This document shows, piece by piece, positions 46,263 to 58,700 of a stretch of DNA of 64,000 nt. Origin of the DNA: Delphinapterus leucas (lineage: Eukaryota > Chordata > Mammalia > Artiodactyla > Monodontidae); the NCBI RefSeq assembly GCF_002288925.2, contig NW_022098076.1, forward strand, positions 87,180,964 to 87,244,963. Reading direction: 5' to 3'. A program made the translations under genes and the position numbers. How positions within the stretch are numbered: position 1 is the first letter of the stretch; every line of letters starts with the position of its first letter. Under the pieces are notes generated by a model. It ran no database searches and had not been told where the DNA came from. It saw only the letters and a program-made list of their open reading frames with translations.

Positions 46263-46666
46263 CTCATCTACTCTTAAAAAAAAACAACAACAATGCATCT
46301 AAATGAAGTAGAAATGTCAACAAGGGAAAGTTTGACTGCTTTTCTGTAGGATCACTTTTGTTATTGATTCATTTCATGCTCGAATTATAGGAAATTATAT
46401 AATACAGGAAATTATAGGAAATATAAGGTCACTCTTTGTGACCTTAACTGGCATTCTTTTGGTTGTATATATCTTTTGTTTAAAGCTTGGGATGCAGTTC
46501 TTTGGACTTTTGCACAAATTATGTCAGTGGCTTTGAAATATAAAGAGTCTCAATAAATTTTGCTGGCATGATTACGACAGTTTCATTCAAATAACATGGA
46601 CCAAGACATCTCCATTAAAAGTTGAGATCTTGCATGGCAAGGCATCTTAGCTTAGTTGTCCTTGTC

Positions 46667-47419
46667 TCATAAAACTTTTTGTTACTGAGTCCAAGCTCGC
46701 TTTGCTCGCCGCATGACAGGCCAATGAATCGGAGACAAGGTCTTGAGGCAAGGAATATGACTTTATTCGGAAAGTCGGCAGACCGGTGTCTCTGGAAAAC
46801 CATCTTATCTGGGTCTGGATGCCAGTTTCTTTTATAGAATCAGAGAGGGAGAGGTGGTGAATTAAAGTAAAAGGGCCATCAGTCTTGCAAAGCATCTTCT
46901 GGAATGACCAGACTCGGAGAGAGGATGTGTTAGTTTCTTCTTTCTTGCAGCCATCCACAGGTGGGCAGGGTTCCCTGAGGCAGGCCATTAGGTATGTTTA
47001 TAATAACAAAAGCAACGAAAAGCAAAGGTTAAAGTCTAAGAAACAGATCGGAACATGGAGTCTGATTTAGCTCTTCCCCATCACAATTTGACAGGGAAAA
47101 AAAGAGTCAAAGTTCTGTTTAATGCTCAGAAATAAAGTTGATATTTTGAGCTGTAACCCAAATAGCTTACAGTAATGGTTAGGTCCTGTGTGTAGCCAGT
47201 TAAGGTGTCTGCAAGGTGATATCTCTGGATAGCAGGCTCTTTTTGCTAAATGGTGTATTTGAAAGGGTTATGAACGTTTCAGCCCAGTTGCCTACTTCTC
47301 TCTTTCCTGTAGGCTGCTGGCAGTGAAGGCTCTTTTGCCTCAGGTTACCATACTTTGAAACTGTCATAAATTCCAGTTCTGGGTTCCCAAGGCAAAAGTT
47401 CCACAAATAGTCCCCAACA
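46667..47419 (-). mobile_element. Solo endogenous-retrovirus LTR, antisense in ARMC9 intron
   Basis: Read on the minus strand, the element starts TGTTGGGGAC and ends GACAAGGACA (TG...CA borders). A TATAAAA box (46830-46836) is followed about 65 nt later by an AATAAA signal (46762-46767), the order expected for U3-R of a gammaretrovirus-like LTR. Flanking hexamers CTTAGT (46661-46666) and TTTAGT (47420-47425) look like a 6-bp TSD with one change. No internal retroviral sequence or second LTR is present, so it is a recombined solo LTR. The class is inferred from architecture. Confidence 0.75.
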
Positions 47420-47450
47420 TTTAGTTAATCGTACAATGAGTTTATGCGGT

Positions 47451-47472
47451 GGGGGGGGGGGGGGGGGGGGGG
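47451..47472. repeat. Poly-G homopolymer (22 G)
   Basis: An uninterrupted run of 22 G on the + strand in an AT-rich intron, 31 bp after the solo LTR. Confidence 0.95.
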
Positions 47473-48324
47473 AGTGTTTTGCTACAGTCCCCTTTAGAGA
47501 GGGACTACTTTGTTGACATTAACACTGATAATTTGGGAAGTCATTTGACCCAGCTAATGGGTTTTGGTACTTCATTCGTCTGCCACTTGGTACACGTTGA
47601 GAAAAATGTCACAGATACTCTTTAATATTTATTCCCATAAAATGGGACTATGAATAATCTAAAATTTTCATCCTTGGAAGTTCTTGTTTATGTAATTTTG
47701 AGTTTCGGATGTATGAAAAAGCTTAAATGATACTTAGTGTAGGAGGAAGGCAGTGACTCCTTCCCAATATTATATTAGGAGAAGATTGATAAATGATTTC
47801 TAGGAATGTTCTCCAGAGGTTCAAGTACTGGATGTAAATTTGTGTCAGATGACTTTTTAAAGTTATCTTTCAATACTGAGATTTGATGGGCGTTAAATAA
47901 TAATAATAATTCATTATGTGATATTTTGGGTTTTAGTAGTTAAAATATTTTACTTCTGCACATCAACAATTGTGACACATAAAAGTTTTTGAAATACAGT
48001 TTGAATGTGGGTGATCCTCATAGCTGTTTAGGACACAAATTAGGAGGAAAACATAATTTAGGACAGTGTTTCTCAAACTTGTGGTCTGTGTCAGAGCCGG
48101 GAGTTTGTTGACAGCATAGGTACTTAGCCCCTACCCAATATCCACAAAGTCAGAGTCTCTGAAGGTAAAGCTTGATCACCTTTATTTTTGGATGATTCTG
48201 ATATATTTCAAAATGTGCATTACCACTGCTTTAGGACGTAAGCTTTCAGCCCCTTTTTCAAGTTATCTACTTGCATAGATGTATATTTAGAAAATCTTTG
48301 ACCCCTTTCCGTGAAAGGCAATAA

Positions 48325-48540
48325 TAATAATAGCTGCTGTGTATGGGCGGCTGCTGTGGGCCGGCCGTGTGCTTGGCACTGTGCGTATATGTGTTCTTTA
48401 GTCCCCACAATAACCCTTCAAGATCATTATCATTTTCCCCATTTTATAGGTTAAGAAATGAGAAGCAGAGACATTAAGTGTCTTGCCCCAGGTTACCCAG
48501 CAAGAAATTGGTAGGGTAGAGATTTGAACCCAGGTCTTTA
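48325..48540. repeat. MIR SINE remnant
   Basis: Shows the MIR pattern (cacaataacccttcaagatc, ttttataggttaagaaatga, gcccaggttaccc-like block). Comparable MIR remnants lie at about 7660-7890, 9030-9200, 16920-17040, 19835-20000 and 25110-25220. Confidence 0.75.
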
Positions 48541-49522
48541 ACTGAATTATAGTTGATTTACAATATTATATTAAGTTTCAGGTATACAACATAAGTGATT
48601 CAATATTTTTAGAGATTATACTCCATTAAAGTTATTATAAAATAATGGCTATATTTGGTCTTTATAATTGTAAAGGCTCTCTCTGTATACATGAAATGTG
48701 TTCTGAAATGAAGGCTTTAAGTATTATACAGTGCCTGGATCGGGACAATATTGAGTTAACGTGGGTTGGGGGCAGCAGCACGTCCTTCCATCCAAAACGT
48801 AGCCTTCCAGGAAAGGGAAAAAGTAGGATAGGGCCAAGGAGTACTGACACCGAAGAAGATTTGTATAGTCCAACTGTGCCCAGGGTGGCGTGGCCGTCAA
48901 GCGCTGCCATGGGGTACGGGGCCAGGGTGGGGGGGATTCCAAGGAGACAACCCTAGAACCTTCCAAGGCTGCCGCTCTAAGACTTATGCTTCGTTGAACT
49001 GGCAGAATGAACACCTGGAATCTTACCTAATCCTGGATTTGAGTTTTCTCAGCACCTGTCAAGCAGCCCTAACCTTTACGTAAAATGAAGAACTCTCTTG
49101 CGGTTATGAGTTATCCCCCAGACAACCTCACGGGGCACAAACAGAGAAAAAAACTCAGTTTTGGTTCAACCATTTTGTGAGCTGATTCTAGAAAGAAACA
49201 TTGAGTTTGTTTCTTGTACATAGAGAGAGGAACTAAAAGAAGTTGCATGGGGTTCAGCCAAGGGAATAGATTTTGTTAGGAAAGCCAGTGATGACTCAAT
49301 TGAACTACCGGGGATAAGAAATGAAAAAATCAGTGATTACAAAGCACTTTGTAATTAAAAGTGGCATGAGGCAGAAGAAGTGTTAAACACAAATACGGAG
49401 CGTCAAGTTCATTGTTATGGTAAAATATTCTGACAGTAGGCATGGTACTCCCTTGAGAAGAATATAATTATTTTTTATTTTGTAGGAGTCTTTTAAATTG
49501 TTGCTTTTTTGTTTTAATATAA

Positions 49523-49934
<412 letters not shown>

Positions 49935-52397
49935 AGAAAATTCAAGCAGTACAGAAATAAATAAAAAGAAAATGTGTGTTTTCCTTTTGCCTTCTCTCCT
50001 CTTAAAACTTAACTGCCACGATCCTGGTGTGCTTCCTACAGCCAGGGTCGACGCGACGCCAGGTGTGGCATGCGGGCCACAGATAGGCACATGAGCTCTT
50101 ACAACTGGAGTGTGCAAGCAGAGGCCTGCAGACCACCAGGCAGGGGTTGGAAGGGCCTCCACTATCAAAACAGGGAGAGATGGGGTTGGGGGGAACACTG
50201 GAATCTTAACTAGCTTGTTCTTCATGTAAAAGAAACACGTGCTCTTGGTAAAAGATTGAAACAACTCAGAGGAGTATATAGTTAGGAGCAAAAGGCCTTC
50301 CACACACAATTTCTAAGTCTCATTTTCTTACTGACATTCAAGATTAACACTTTCTTGTGTATTATTTCAGAACACTTCTGTGCATGTGCACGTGTGTGAA
50401 CGTGTGCATACAGTATGCACATACTTACTTGGGATCTTGTGACCCATTACTCTTCTCAAACTTGCTATGTCACTTTCAATATATCTTGGAGATTTTTCCA
50501 CATGACCACACACCTACTTCATTCTTTTTGATGCTTGTACATTATTATTCCACTGCAAGGGTGAACCATAATTCATCAGATCTCCGATGAGGAACATTTA
50601 GATTTTTTTGTTTGCTTTAACAAAAACTGTTATAATGAACATCCTTGTATATACTGTATACCTTTGAATATAGGTAGGATAAGAGCCTAAGAATGGAATT
50701 GCTAGGTCAAAGGTTATGGGCATTAAAACTTTGAGAGATGTTTTGCCAAATTATTTCTCCATAGATTTCAACAATGTCTACCCAGTAGCATATCAGAGCA
50801 TCTATTTCTCCATACACTTGCCAACACTGGACATGATTATACGTTGAAATTTTTGCCAGTTTGCTGAGTAAAACTTGGTATTCTGAATGTTTCCATTTAC
50901 ATTTCTTTTAGTCAACTCTTTATTCATGTCCTTTTCTCACTCACTTGTTTTAAGCAAGAGAGTGACGGAATCAGATTTCCTTGTTAAAGGGATGGGTCTG
51001 GTATCAGTTCCGGTATCAGCCAAAAGAGGAAACAGTTTCAGGAGCAAGGGGTTGATCCAAAGTCTCAAAAATCACAGAAAACTGTAGAAGTCCAGAACGG
51101 AAAAGTGTCCAGTGTTTCTGACACTTAGAAGGTCATTGGTGGTGGCCTTTGCCATGAGTTCCCTTGGGGTGATTCAGATGGGGGCTCGACTGTGGTGTGT
51201 TGAAAGGTAAAGTGAAGGGGAGGCGGCAAACGTTGGCTATTCTTTCAAGGACCTTGGCTGTGAAGGAAGAACACTGAGAGGGTGGTTGATAGATGAGGGC
51301 TTAGGGAGGAGAGAGGGGAAGGTATTTTTAAAATATTAACTGTATTTTGGACATGTTTCTAGGTTGTAGGGAAGGAGCAGGTTTACAAGGAAAGGTTAAA
51401 TGTACGGGATGAAAAAGGAATGATTAAATTTTGATACTGTGGGAATTCAGAGGAAATGGGCTCAGGATAATGTAGGAGGTGCAGCCTTGAGATGGGGCCC
51501 TTCTTTGTCTGAGTCACTTATAGCCGAGTGTCGAGGGATGACCAGAGACATCTGGCACAGAGGGGCAGTCTTTCTGGTGGCCGAAACAGACCAGATGTTT
51601 CGAGGGGACAGACAGGAGGACCACAGGGAGACAAAAGGGTCTAGCCCAGTGTTCTGGCTCTTTCCAACTCACCAGCCAGTTGAGTTGTCTTCCTCTTGTG
51701 GGGACGAATGAGTGAGGGGTAGGAAGAGAGCCAGTTACATTACCATATGGAAGTTCAGCACATGGAATCATGAGGCTGGGGAAAAGGAGCTTCCCTCTCA
51801 CAATCAGGCACAGGAAAAAGTCTGGAAGGGGGTAAAATTGTTAAGAGTAGTTACCTCCAGGGATTGGTTTGTGGGGTGGGGCTGGGGAGAGGTTGTGTTA
51901 CCTTTTAAATGAGCACATGTTACCCCTATAAAAAGAAAAGACATAAGATGAAAACGTTTCAGAAATTACCACCTTAGATGCTGGATGTCCATCCTGAATC
52001 ATGGTAGCTAATGAGAGAGGTATGAGAGGTGCTGAAGGAAGAGGCCATGATGCAGTGGCATCGATGCAGCAGTAACCCAGCCACCTGTTGTCTAGCACTG
52101 GACAGTGTATAAAGTGTCTCCGTCACTCATTCAATAAGCGTTTACTGAGCCATCTGTCATGTGCTAGGCTCTCCCTTGATCTCATTTACCCCCCTCCCCG
52201 TGACGCAGAGCCGTGGCCTCATTCATGTCGTCCGACAGGTCAGGAAAGCAGGAGGCAGAACTGTTGGTTTTCTCGAGTCCACTGCTTGAGCCCAGATCTT
52301 CAGATTTTCAGTCCGGCTTTCTTTCCATCACATTATGGCCACCCAGTGACTTTGTTGCTTGAATTAACAAAAAATGGTTTAAAATCGGTTTATTTTA

Positions 52398-52515
52398 TGG
52401 GAAATCCCTGGCGGTCCAGTGGTTAGGACTCTGCAGTTTCACTGCTGAGGGCACAGGTTCAATCCCTGGTCAGGGAACTGAGATCCCACAAGCCGCCCTG
52501 TGCAGCCAAAAGAAA
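52398..52515 (+). mobile_element. Short tRNA-derived SINE
   Basis: Body aatccctggcggtccagtgg to the gccgccctgtgcagcc end. Limits are approximate. Confidence 0.82.
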
Positions 52516-52793
52516 AATGAAAAATCAGTTTGTTCTACATGACGGCAGGAGTACGTTAAGTGGAGTTCTGTAACTTAAAGTATGCTATCCCGTGACCACA
52601 CCAGTAGTGTGTTAGTTTTTGCGTCAGGCTCAGTGCTTCAACTCCCTAGGGCTGCGATGTTAAAGCAGAAGCTCACCTTTGTGCCCTCGGAGAGGCTGTT
52701 GAGAGTCAGCTCCGACACTGGCTAGGGTGCCTCTCACGGCTCCGGGGATGTCTCACCCCTTTCACCCGCCGTCCATCCTCTGTCCTCCGGCAG

Positions 52794-52892
52794 ATCACCC
52801 CCGAGTACCTGCAGAGCGTCTGCGTCCGCCTCTTCAGCAACCAGATGCGGCAGAGCCTGGCGCGCAGCGTGGACTTCACGAGGCCCGGCACG
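52794..52892 (+). CDS. ARMC9: ARMC9 coding exon, residues 261-293
   Basis: 33 codons in phase 0 at both ends, between acceptor CCGGCAG and donor ACG|GTGAGG. It reads [20 protein letters not shown] and ends SVDFTRPGT. The exon is CpG- and GC-rich compared with the AT-rich 5' exons, reflecting the local GC rise after about 52.7 kb. Confidence 0.96.
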
Positions 52893-54269
52893 GTGAGGCT
52901 CTGCGCCCGGGTCTGCCCCCAGGTGTCAAAATCCCGTAACTTTAAAAAATGGGAGAACAGGAGAAATAACACATTCGGAGTCTGCATCTCAGCGGGCTTT
53001 GGAGGTCTGTGCGTTCCCAGAAGGAAGGGTGGGTTTGGGCCGCTGGGAGGCGGCCTCCTGAGGGAGGGGGCGGGGGAGGCGCATTTGTCTCTTCCAGACG
53101 GAGCTGCTTGTTGGGTCCCAGGGCCGCTAATGGCAGCAAGGCAGTAGGAAACGAAGGAAACCTCGTCCTGTTTGAAAAATCACGGCCGTGTTGGGGTTGT
53201 GCGGTGGCAGACGGGCTTTCCTTTTATCTTTTTAAACTTTATACTTAGAATCATTGCAAACGTACAGAAAAGCTGCAAAAACTGCCCGAAGGACACTTGT
53301 ATACCCTTTGCCCATATTCACCACCTGCTAGCGTTTTGCTCATTTGTTTGTTTACTTTCTCTCCACACACACACAATATGTTTTCTGAGCCATCTGAGGA
53401 TAAATTACACATGTTTATGGCCCTTTGCTCCTAAATACTGGAGTGCAGTGTGCATTTCTTAACAGCAATGTTCTCTCATATAACCATGTGATTGTCAACT
53501 TCAGTAAATTTAATATCGAGGCAGTATTTTTACCTGACTAACCTACTGTGCATGTCCCAGTTTTGCCAGCGGAGCCATTAACATCCTCTACAGCAACCCC
53601 TTCCCCGTGCCCGGAGTGTGGGCTCAGGTATTACGTTGGTTTGTCGTGTCTCTTTAGCCTCCTTTCAGCTTCAACACTCCCCACTCCACCCCCGTCTTTC
53701 TTTCTTTGACTTTCATGACATCGACATTTTAAAAGAAGACAGTCCTTCCCCTTCTTTAAAAATAGAACATTTCTCCTTTTGTGGTCGATGTTTCCTTGTG
53801 GTCAGATTCAGGTTTGCGTTACAGGCCAAGACATTACGTAGGTGACGTGTCCTTCCTAGGAGAGCTCATCTGGAGGCATGTGGAGCTGAGTCGGCTTCTT
53901 AACCAGGGGCACGAGTATAGCTGTGTCTCCAGAGGAAGTTTTCAGAGTTCGTGAACGCATGTCCCGGGAGCGCACACCAACCTGCCGCCTGGTCCAGAGG
54001 CTGTGTGTGTGGAGCCGGGCAATTAGGAAGGAAGCGCCGGGTGATGCTGAGGCAACCCCGAGGGTCAGAGCCCCAGCTTTTAATTAAGTGTTTGCACATT
54101 AATACTAGGGTCTTCATAAACAAGGCCTTTTTCAGCATTAAAATAACCTACCTGATTCTCAAGTAGATTTGAAGCAGCGTATTATGAGAAAACACAAATA
54201 TGAGAAATGAAAAGATAGAAAATAAAAATAAAGAAATTTTGGTTAGAATTCATAGAAACTGAAAGTAGA

Positions 54270-54590
54270 TTGGTGGTCGCCAGGGAGTGGGGGAGATGAG
54301 GGGATGTTGGTCAAAGGGTACAGACATCTGGCTTTAAAATGAATAGGTCTGGGGATGCAATGTGCAGCATGAGGACTACAGCTAACAATACTGTACTGTG
54401 TACTTGAAGGTTTCTAAGATCTTAAATGTTCTCACAACAGCAAAAGGTAACTGAGAGGTGACAGCTGTGTTAACTGACCTTATCGTGGTAATCATTTCAC
54501 AATATGTACATTTATTAGATTATCACATTGTATGCCTGAAACTCACACAATGTTGTATGTCAGTTATATCTCAGTAATGCTGGGGGAAAA
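54270..54590 (+). mobile_element. Old L1 3' fragment
   Basis: Has the L1M-like 3' motif (gtggtcgccagggagtgggg, then atcacattgtatgcctgaaa). Diverged, no ORF. Confidence 0.65.
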
Positions 54591-55653
54591 AAAGAAATTG
54601 TGCTTAAAGGAAGATGAGGGTAGGAAGAATAAAAGTAAGCCCGGGCTCAGGCTAGTATAAAAAAATGCATGTCCTAAGTTACTGTACCCCTGGGAGCGAG
54701 GCTCAGATTTGGCTGTGGGCTTCCCAGTAGCCTGTGCAAAGAACAGTTACATGACTTATTTCTAAAGGAAGAGAGGGTGATATTCACTGCATCTAGAACG
54801 GCGTTTGTGCTACACATGTAGCCTGTGAAGCACGGCAGTAAAGTGAACGCCTGCGAGCCCATCACACGTGCCCACAATAGACCGTTTCAATGCCACCAAC
54901 GTCCCCTATGTGCCCTTTAGACCGTGAACTTTTTCCAAGTAGGTGTATTACTCTTACAATTTAAAAAGAAGTCTAAGCACCTTGTGTTTTGAGGACTGGA
55001 AGGTCCGAAAACTGCTGCACAGGGTTTTTCTGGTGCTACGACCCGCGGAGAGTTCCCCTCGTGGATCTTGGTAGAAAGGACATGGTAACGTGGTGAAGAG
55101 CCAGCATCCTTGACCATGTCCTCGGGGTGCACGTGGAAGCGCATCGCCAGGCTTTCGCTGCATCGGCTGTGCCACACGTGGACAGGAGCTGCGGAGTGCA
55201 TGCTTTAGGATGTGGGTGCAGTGATGTCAGCATACAGGAATCTTAGCGAATCGACCATTTTAAAAATGTCAGTAAAGCACACACAGACATCCGAGTTTCG
55301 AAAAAGTAACTCCCTCATGGGCCCTCTAGGATGAGGGGTTTTAAGCCACATCCCTGTGGCCTGGCTGAGTTGACCCTCTGTGTCCAGTGTATGCTTAGCT
55401 GTAAGTCATCAACCTAAGGTAACATTAAGGATAGAGTGTGTTCATCAAAAATGATGGCTTTCTAGCAGTAATTAGCATAGCAGGATCTGTGTCTAATAAG
55501 ACCACTTCTTCCCCCCACCTCTTCCATTTATGTATTAATTCAGTAAATACTTAGTGTTCTTCAGGTTTGTTTATAAAACCCCACCCTGTCTTGCATATAC
55601 AAGAATCCTGTCTGTTGGCGGAGTGCTGCATCCAGCATATTTAAAACTGATGT

Positions 55654-55758
55654 TGGGACTTCCCTGGCAGTCCAGTGGTTAAGACTCCGTGCTTCCACTG
55701 CAGGGGGCACGGGTTCAGTCCCCGGTCAGGGAACTAAGATCCCACGGGCCACGTGAAC
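55654..55758 (+). mobile_element. Short tRNA-derived SINE with 11-bp TSD
   Basis: Head gggacttccctggcagtcca. The TSD AAAACTGATGT lies at 55643-55653 and 55759-55769. There is almost no A-tail. Confidence 0.9.
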
Positions 55759-58700
55759 AAAACTGATGTCATGTTTAAAAGGAGCGGTATAAAAGGGGAT
55801 GGGGGAACAACATATCTGCTATTTCATCCCGTTAGAAGTTACCTTCATTTGTCAAGAGACTGGTCCTACCATCCTTCCCAGTTATGGTGGCACTAAGGTA
55901 CAGGGTGTAAGCCTCAGAAACCACGGGAGAGAGGATGTGCTCCGTTTGCCTTAACTCGTAACCGTTTCTTTTTCCCCCACTTGAGTCATTGACTTAGTAA
56001 CAGGCCATAAAAACTGCAAACAATTTTTTATTGTTCCTAGTATATTTTTCTTATAAGGTGATAAAAAGTGGGTGAGGGGTCATCATGGAAGTGTAAAAGA
56101 ATATTGTAGTTGACTAGGCATGCCTAACGTCAATGTATGATATCAGATTTATAACGCATGAAGAGGAAATTAGGGTACAATTTAGATCGATGTCCGGTGA
56201 CTGAGTCAGTCGGATCTAGGATTGGGAAGAAGATTGCTTTTTTATTTGTTTAAGGGAATACAGTCTACCCGAAGTCCAAACAGGATGCCATCAGTTTCAA
56301 GATAAATAGGTAGGCACAGACCAGCCTTCCTTCTAGCCTGGTCCTTGATCAGCTTCTCCTCGGGCTTGAGCGTTTCAATTCACTGTACTGACAGGAGCCT
56401 GGCTGAGGCCCATCAGAAAATGGCTGGTGCTACGAAGTTTAGTGCCTTTGATACTGGTTTCTAAATCTGGCTGTTAAGAATCTGGCCCTCTGCAACCTCA
56501 TTCACTGTTGAAAGTTCAGAAGGGCTCAGTAAATAAGACCCTTCTTCCCCCTGAGTTCCGAGCCAATTGAAAAATACAACAATAGAATGAAGGGAAAAGG
56601 AGCTGGAAACATTGCCACTGATTCTGACAAGCTTATGTTGGAGAATGTGGATTTTTTTTTTTTTGGTAGGCAGGTGGGTAACCTACTTTTGAGCCCTGGA
56701 ATTAAAGAAATGCTCCCCCCCCCACCCCTGTCATGGACAGCTGTGGCCCAGCCCCTGCTCTCCACCCGCTCCACCCATACCACTGGGGCTGTGCTCTCTG
56801 TGCAGCCTCACTGCCCAGAGGAGCGGGGTGCAGGGCGGTGCAAATCCAGCAAGTCACCCCCTCTGGGTGGTATATGTGAAGACTGTGTATGTGTGGAGGC
56901 CGAGGACCCCACTGAAGAGACAAGAAGTGTGTTTCCACCCTACCTCCTTCCCGCCCAGGTAACTGTGTCCGGAAGTCTGATGCATTATCAGAGCTGGGCG
57001 TCAAATCCACGTGCTCCCAGGGTTGATAATGATGGATTAAATCTTGAGAAGAGAGCTCTCCTGGGTGGCCTCTTCCAACTTGACTGCTTGTCACCACCAC
57101 CACAAACCCCAGGTTTGTCATGCCGTGGTCCTTACCAAATCAGGTTCCAAACCCTGGGGCCCATTATTTGCTGGGATTTGAGATGAATCTGATTTTATAT
57201 TATCAGGAATCTAGTGATAAGTAGTAAAAGGAGAAACTTCTTCCTCAGAGCACAAGAGGGAGGTTTTTTGTGTGTTCTAAGGTTATACAAGGGATACAAG
57301 AATATGTGTTAGCTGGAAAATACACAACAATTTAGCAGTAAATGGAGCAAAGCAGAAACCCCTTCCCTCCCTCACACTCACCCCATCCTGCCTTCCTCCA
57401 CAGATAAGTGTTGACTGTGTTTCATATGCATCCTCCAGACCTTTAAAAATTGTATATAATTGAGATTTTATTACACATATCATTCTGCAGCTGTCTCCTT
57501 TCACTTAACTACATTTTTGAAAGTCTTTCCTGTCCCTTTAGCATACTTGTATTTCCCTTATCTTTCAGAATTTTAATTTGAGAACAATATGGTACATTTA
57601 GCCATTCCTCTGGCAGACATTGTCGGTTTTTTGCTCTTTCTAATGATGCAGCGTCCATCTTTGTGTGCTGCAAATAGCATTTAAAAGTGCTTTGGTATGT
57701 CTTTCTCTTCCTAGCCCCCTGTTTGCAGTGGGCAAGCATGAATGCAGAGACACTCTCAAGGTGGAAATCTGAGCACAGCCCCCAGTTGAGTCCCAAGTCC
57801 CACCCTGTGGCGCCTCTAGGTTTGTGATTCATCGGATGGGAAAGCTTCCATTTAAACCCATCCTTATTGGAAAAATGGCTCTTTGGGGAATTTACCCTCC
57901 CTTTCTTCCACGACTCCAGGTAGGCCGCACTGGAAATGCAAGTTACAGTAGTTCCCGGCGTGATAGCATTAAATCTATTAAAGGCCCAGGACATGTGAAT
58001 CTTAGGAGGCGTCTACTTCCAAAATCAACCATCTTTGTTAGCAGTGAAAACCTGCAGGGGCGGGGGGTGGGGCTGGCGGGGGTGGCGGTGACCCTTTGGG
58101 GAGGTGGCCTCGTGCAGTTGTTCAGGAAGCCTTGCTGTGGCACTATTCTGCTAAGGAGGGTACTTCCCGAAGCTTCCTGCTGTGTGGACTGTGGCTCTGC
58201 AAATGAAGTCCAGCCTCTTCAGCCTTGGCGTTCTCCCTTCGGTGGCTTCCTTAAGTCTTGGCAGGACGCCTGCCCTTTCCCCATGTTGCCACTGCATTTC
58301 GAGGCAGCCTTTCTGGGCCCAGTGCTCTGTGTATCGAGGAGGGGGAGTTGCACACCTGGTTCCCCTCTCCCTACCACACCTCATACACCAGTGCCTGTCA
58401 CGTACCTGAACTGACCCTGCTGATGTGAGGGTTGAATACCTTTGGTCTCACCAGTCGGTAGGACCGTGATCGGCAGAGGGTAACTGTGCCATTAGCTCAG
58501 ACCTTTTCCCCGACCTCCAAACCCAGACTTACCGGCCTTCTCCCCGTGAATGTCTGACAGGCACGTCACACTTTCCGTGTCCCAACCCAGGCTCATCTTT
58601 TCCTCCACACAGGTGATTTCCCTCCTGTGTTTCTGTCTCAGCAAATGGCACTCCAGGGAACCCCGGGAGTCACCCGAGGCTCTTCCCTTTCCTCTGCCCT

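Noticed and set aside
56587..57186. 199-codon ORF on the + strand
   Set aside because: No recognised family. Sits within the large ARMC9 intron and reads through low-complexity sequence.
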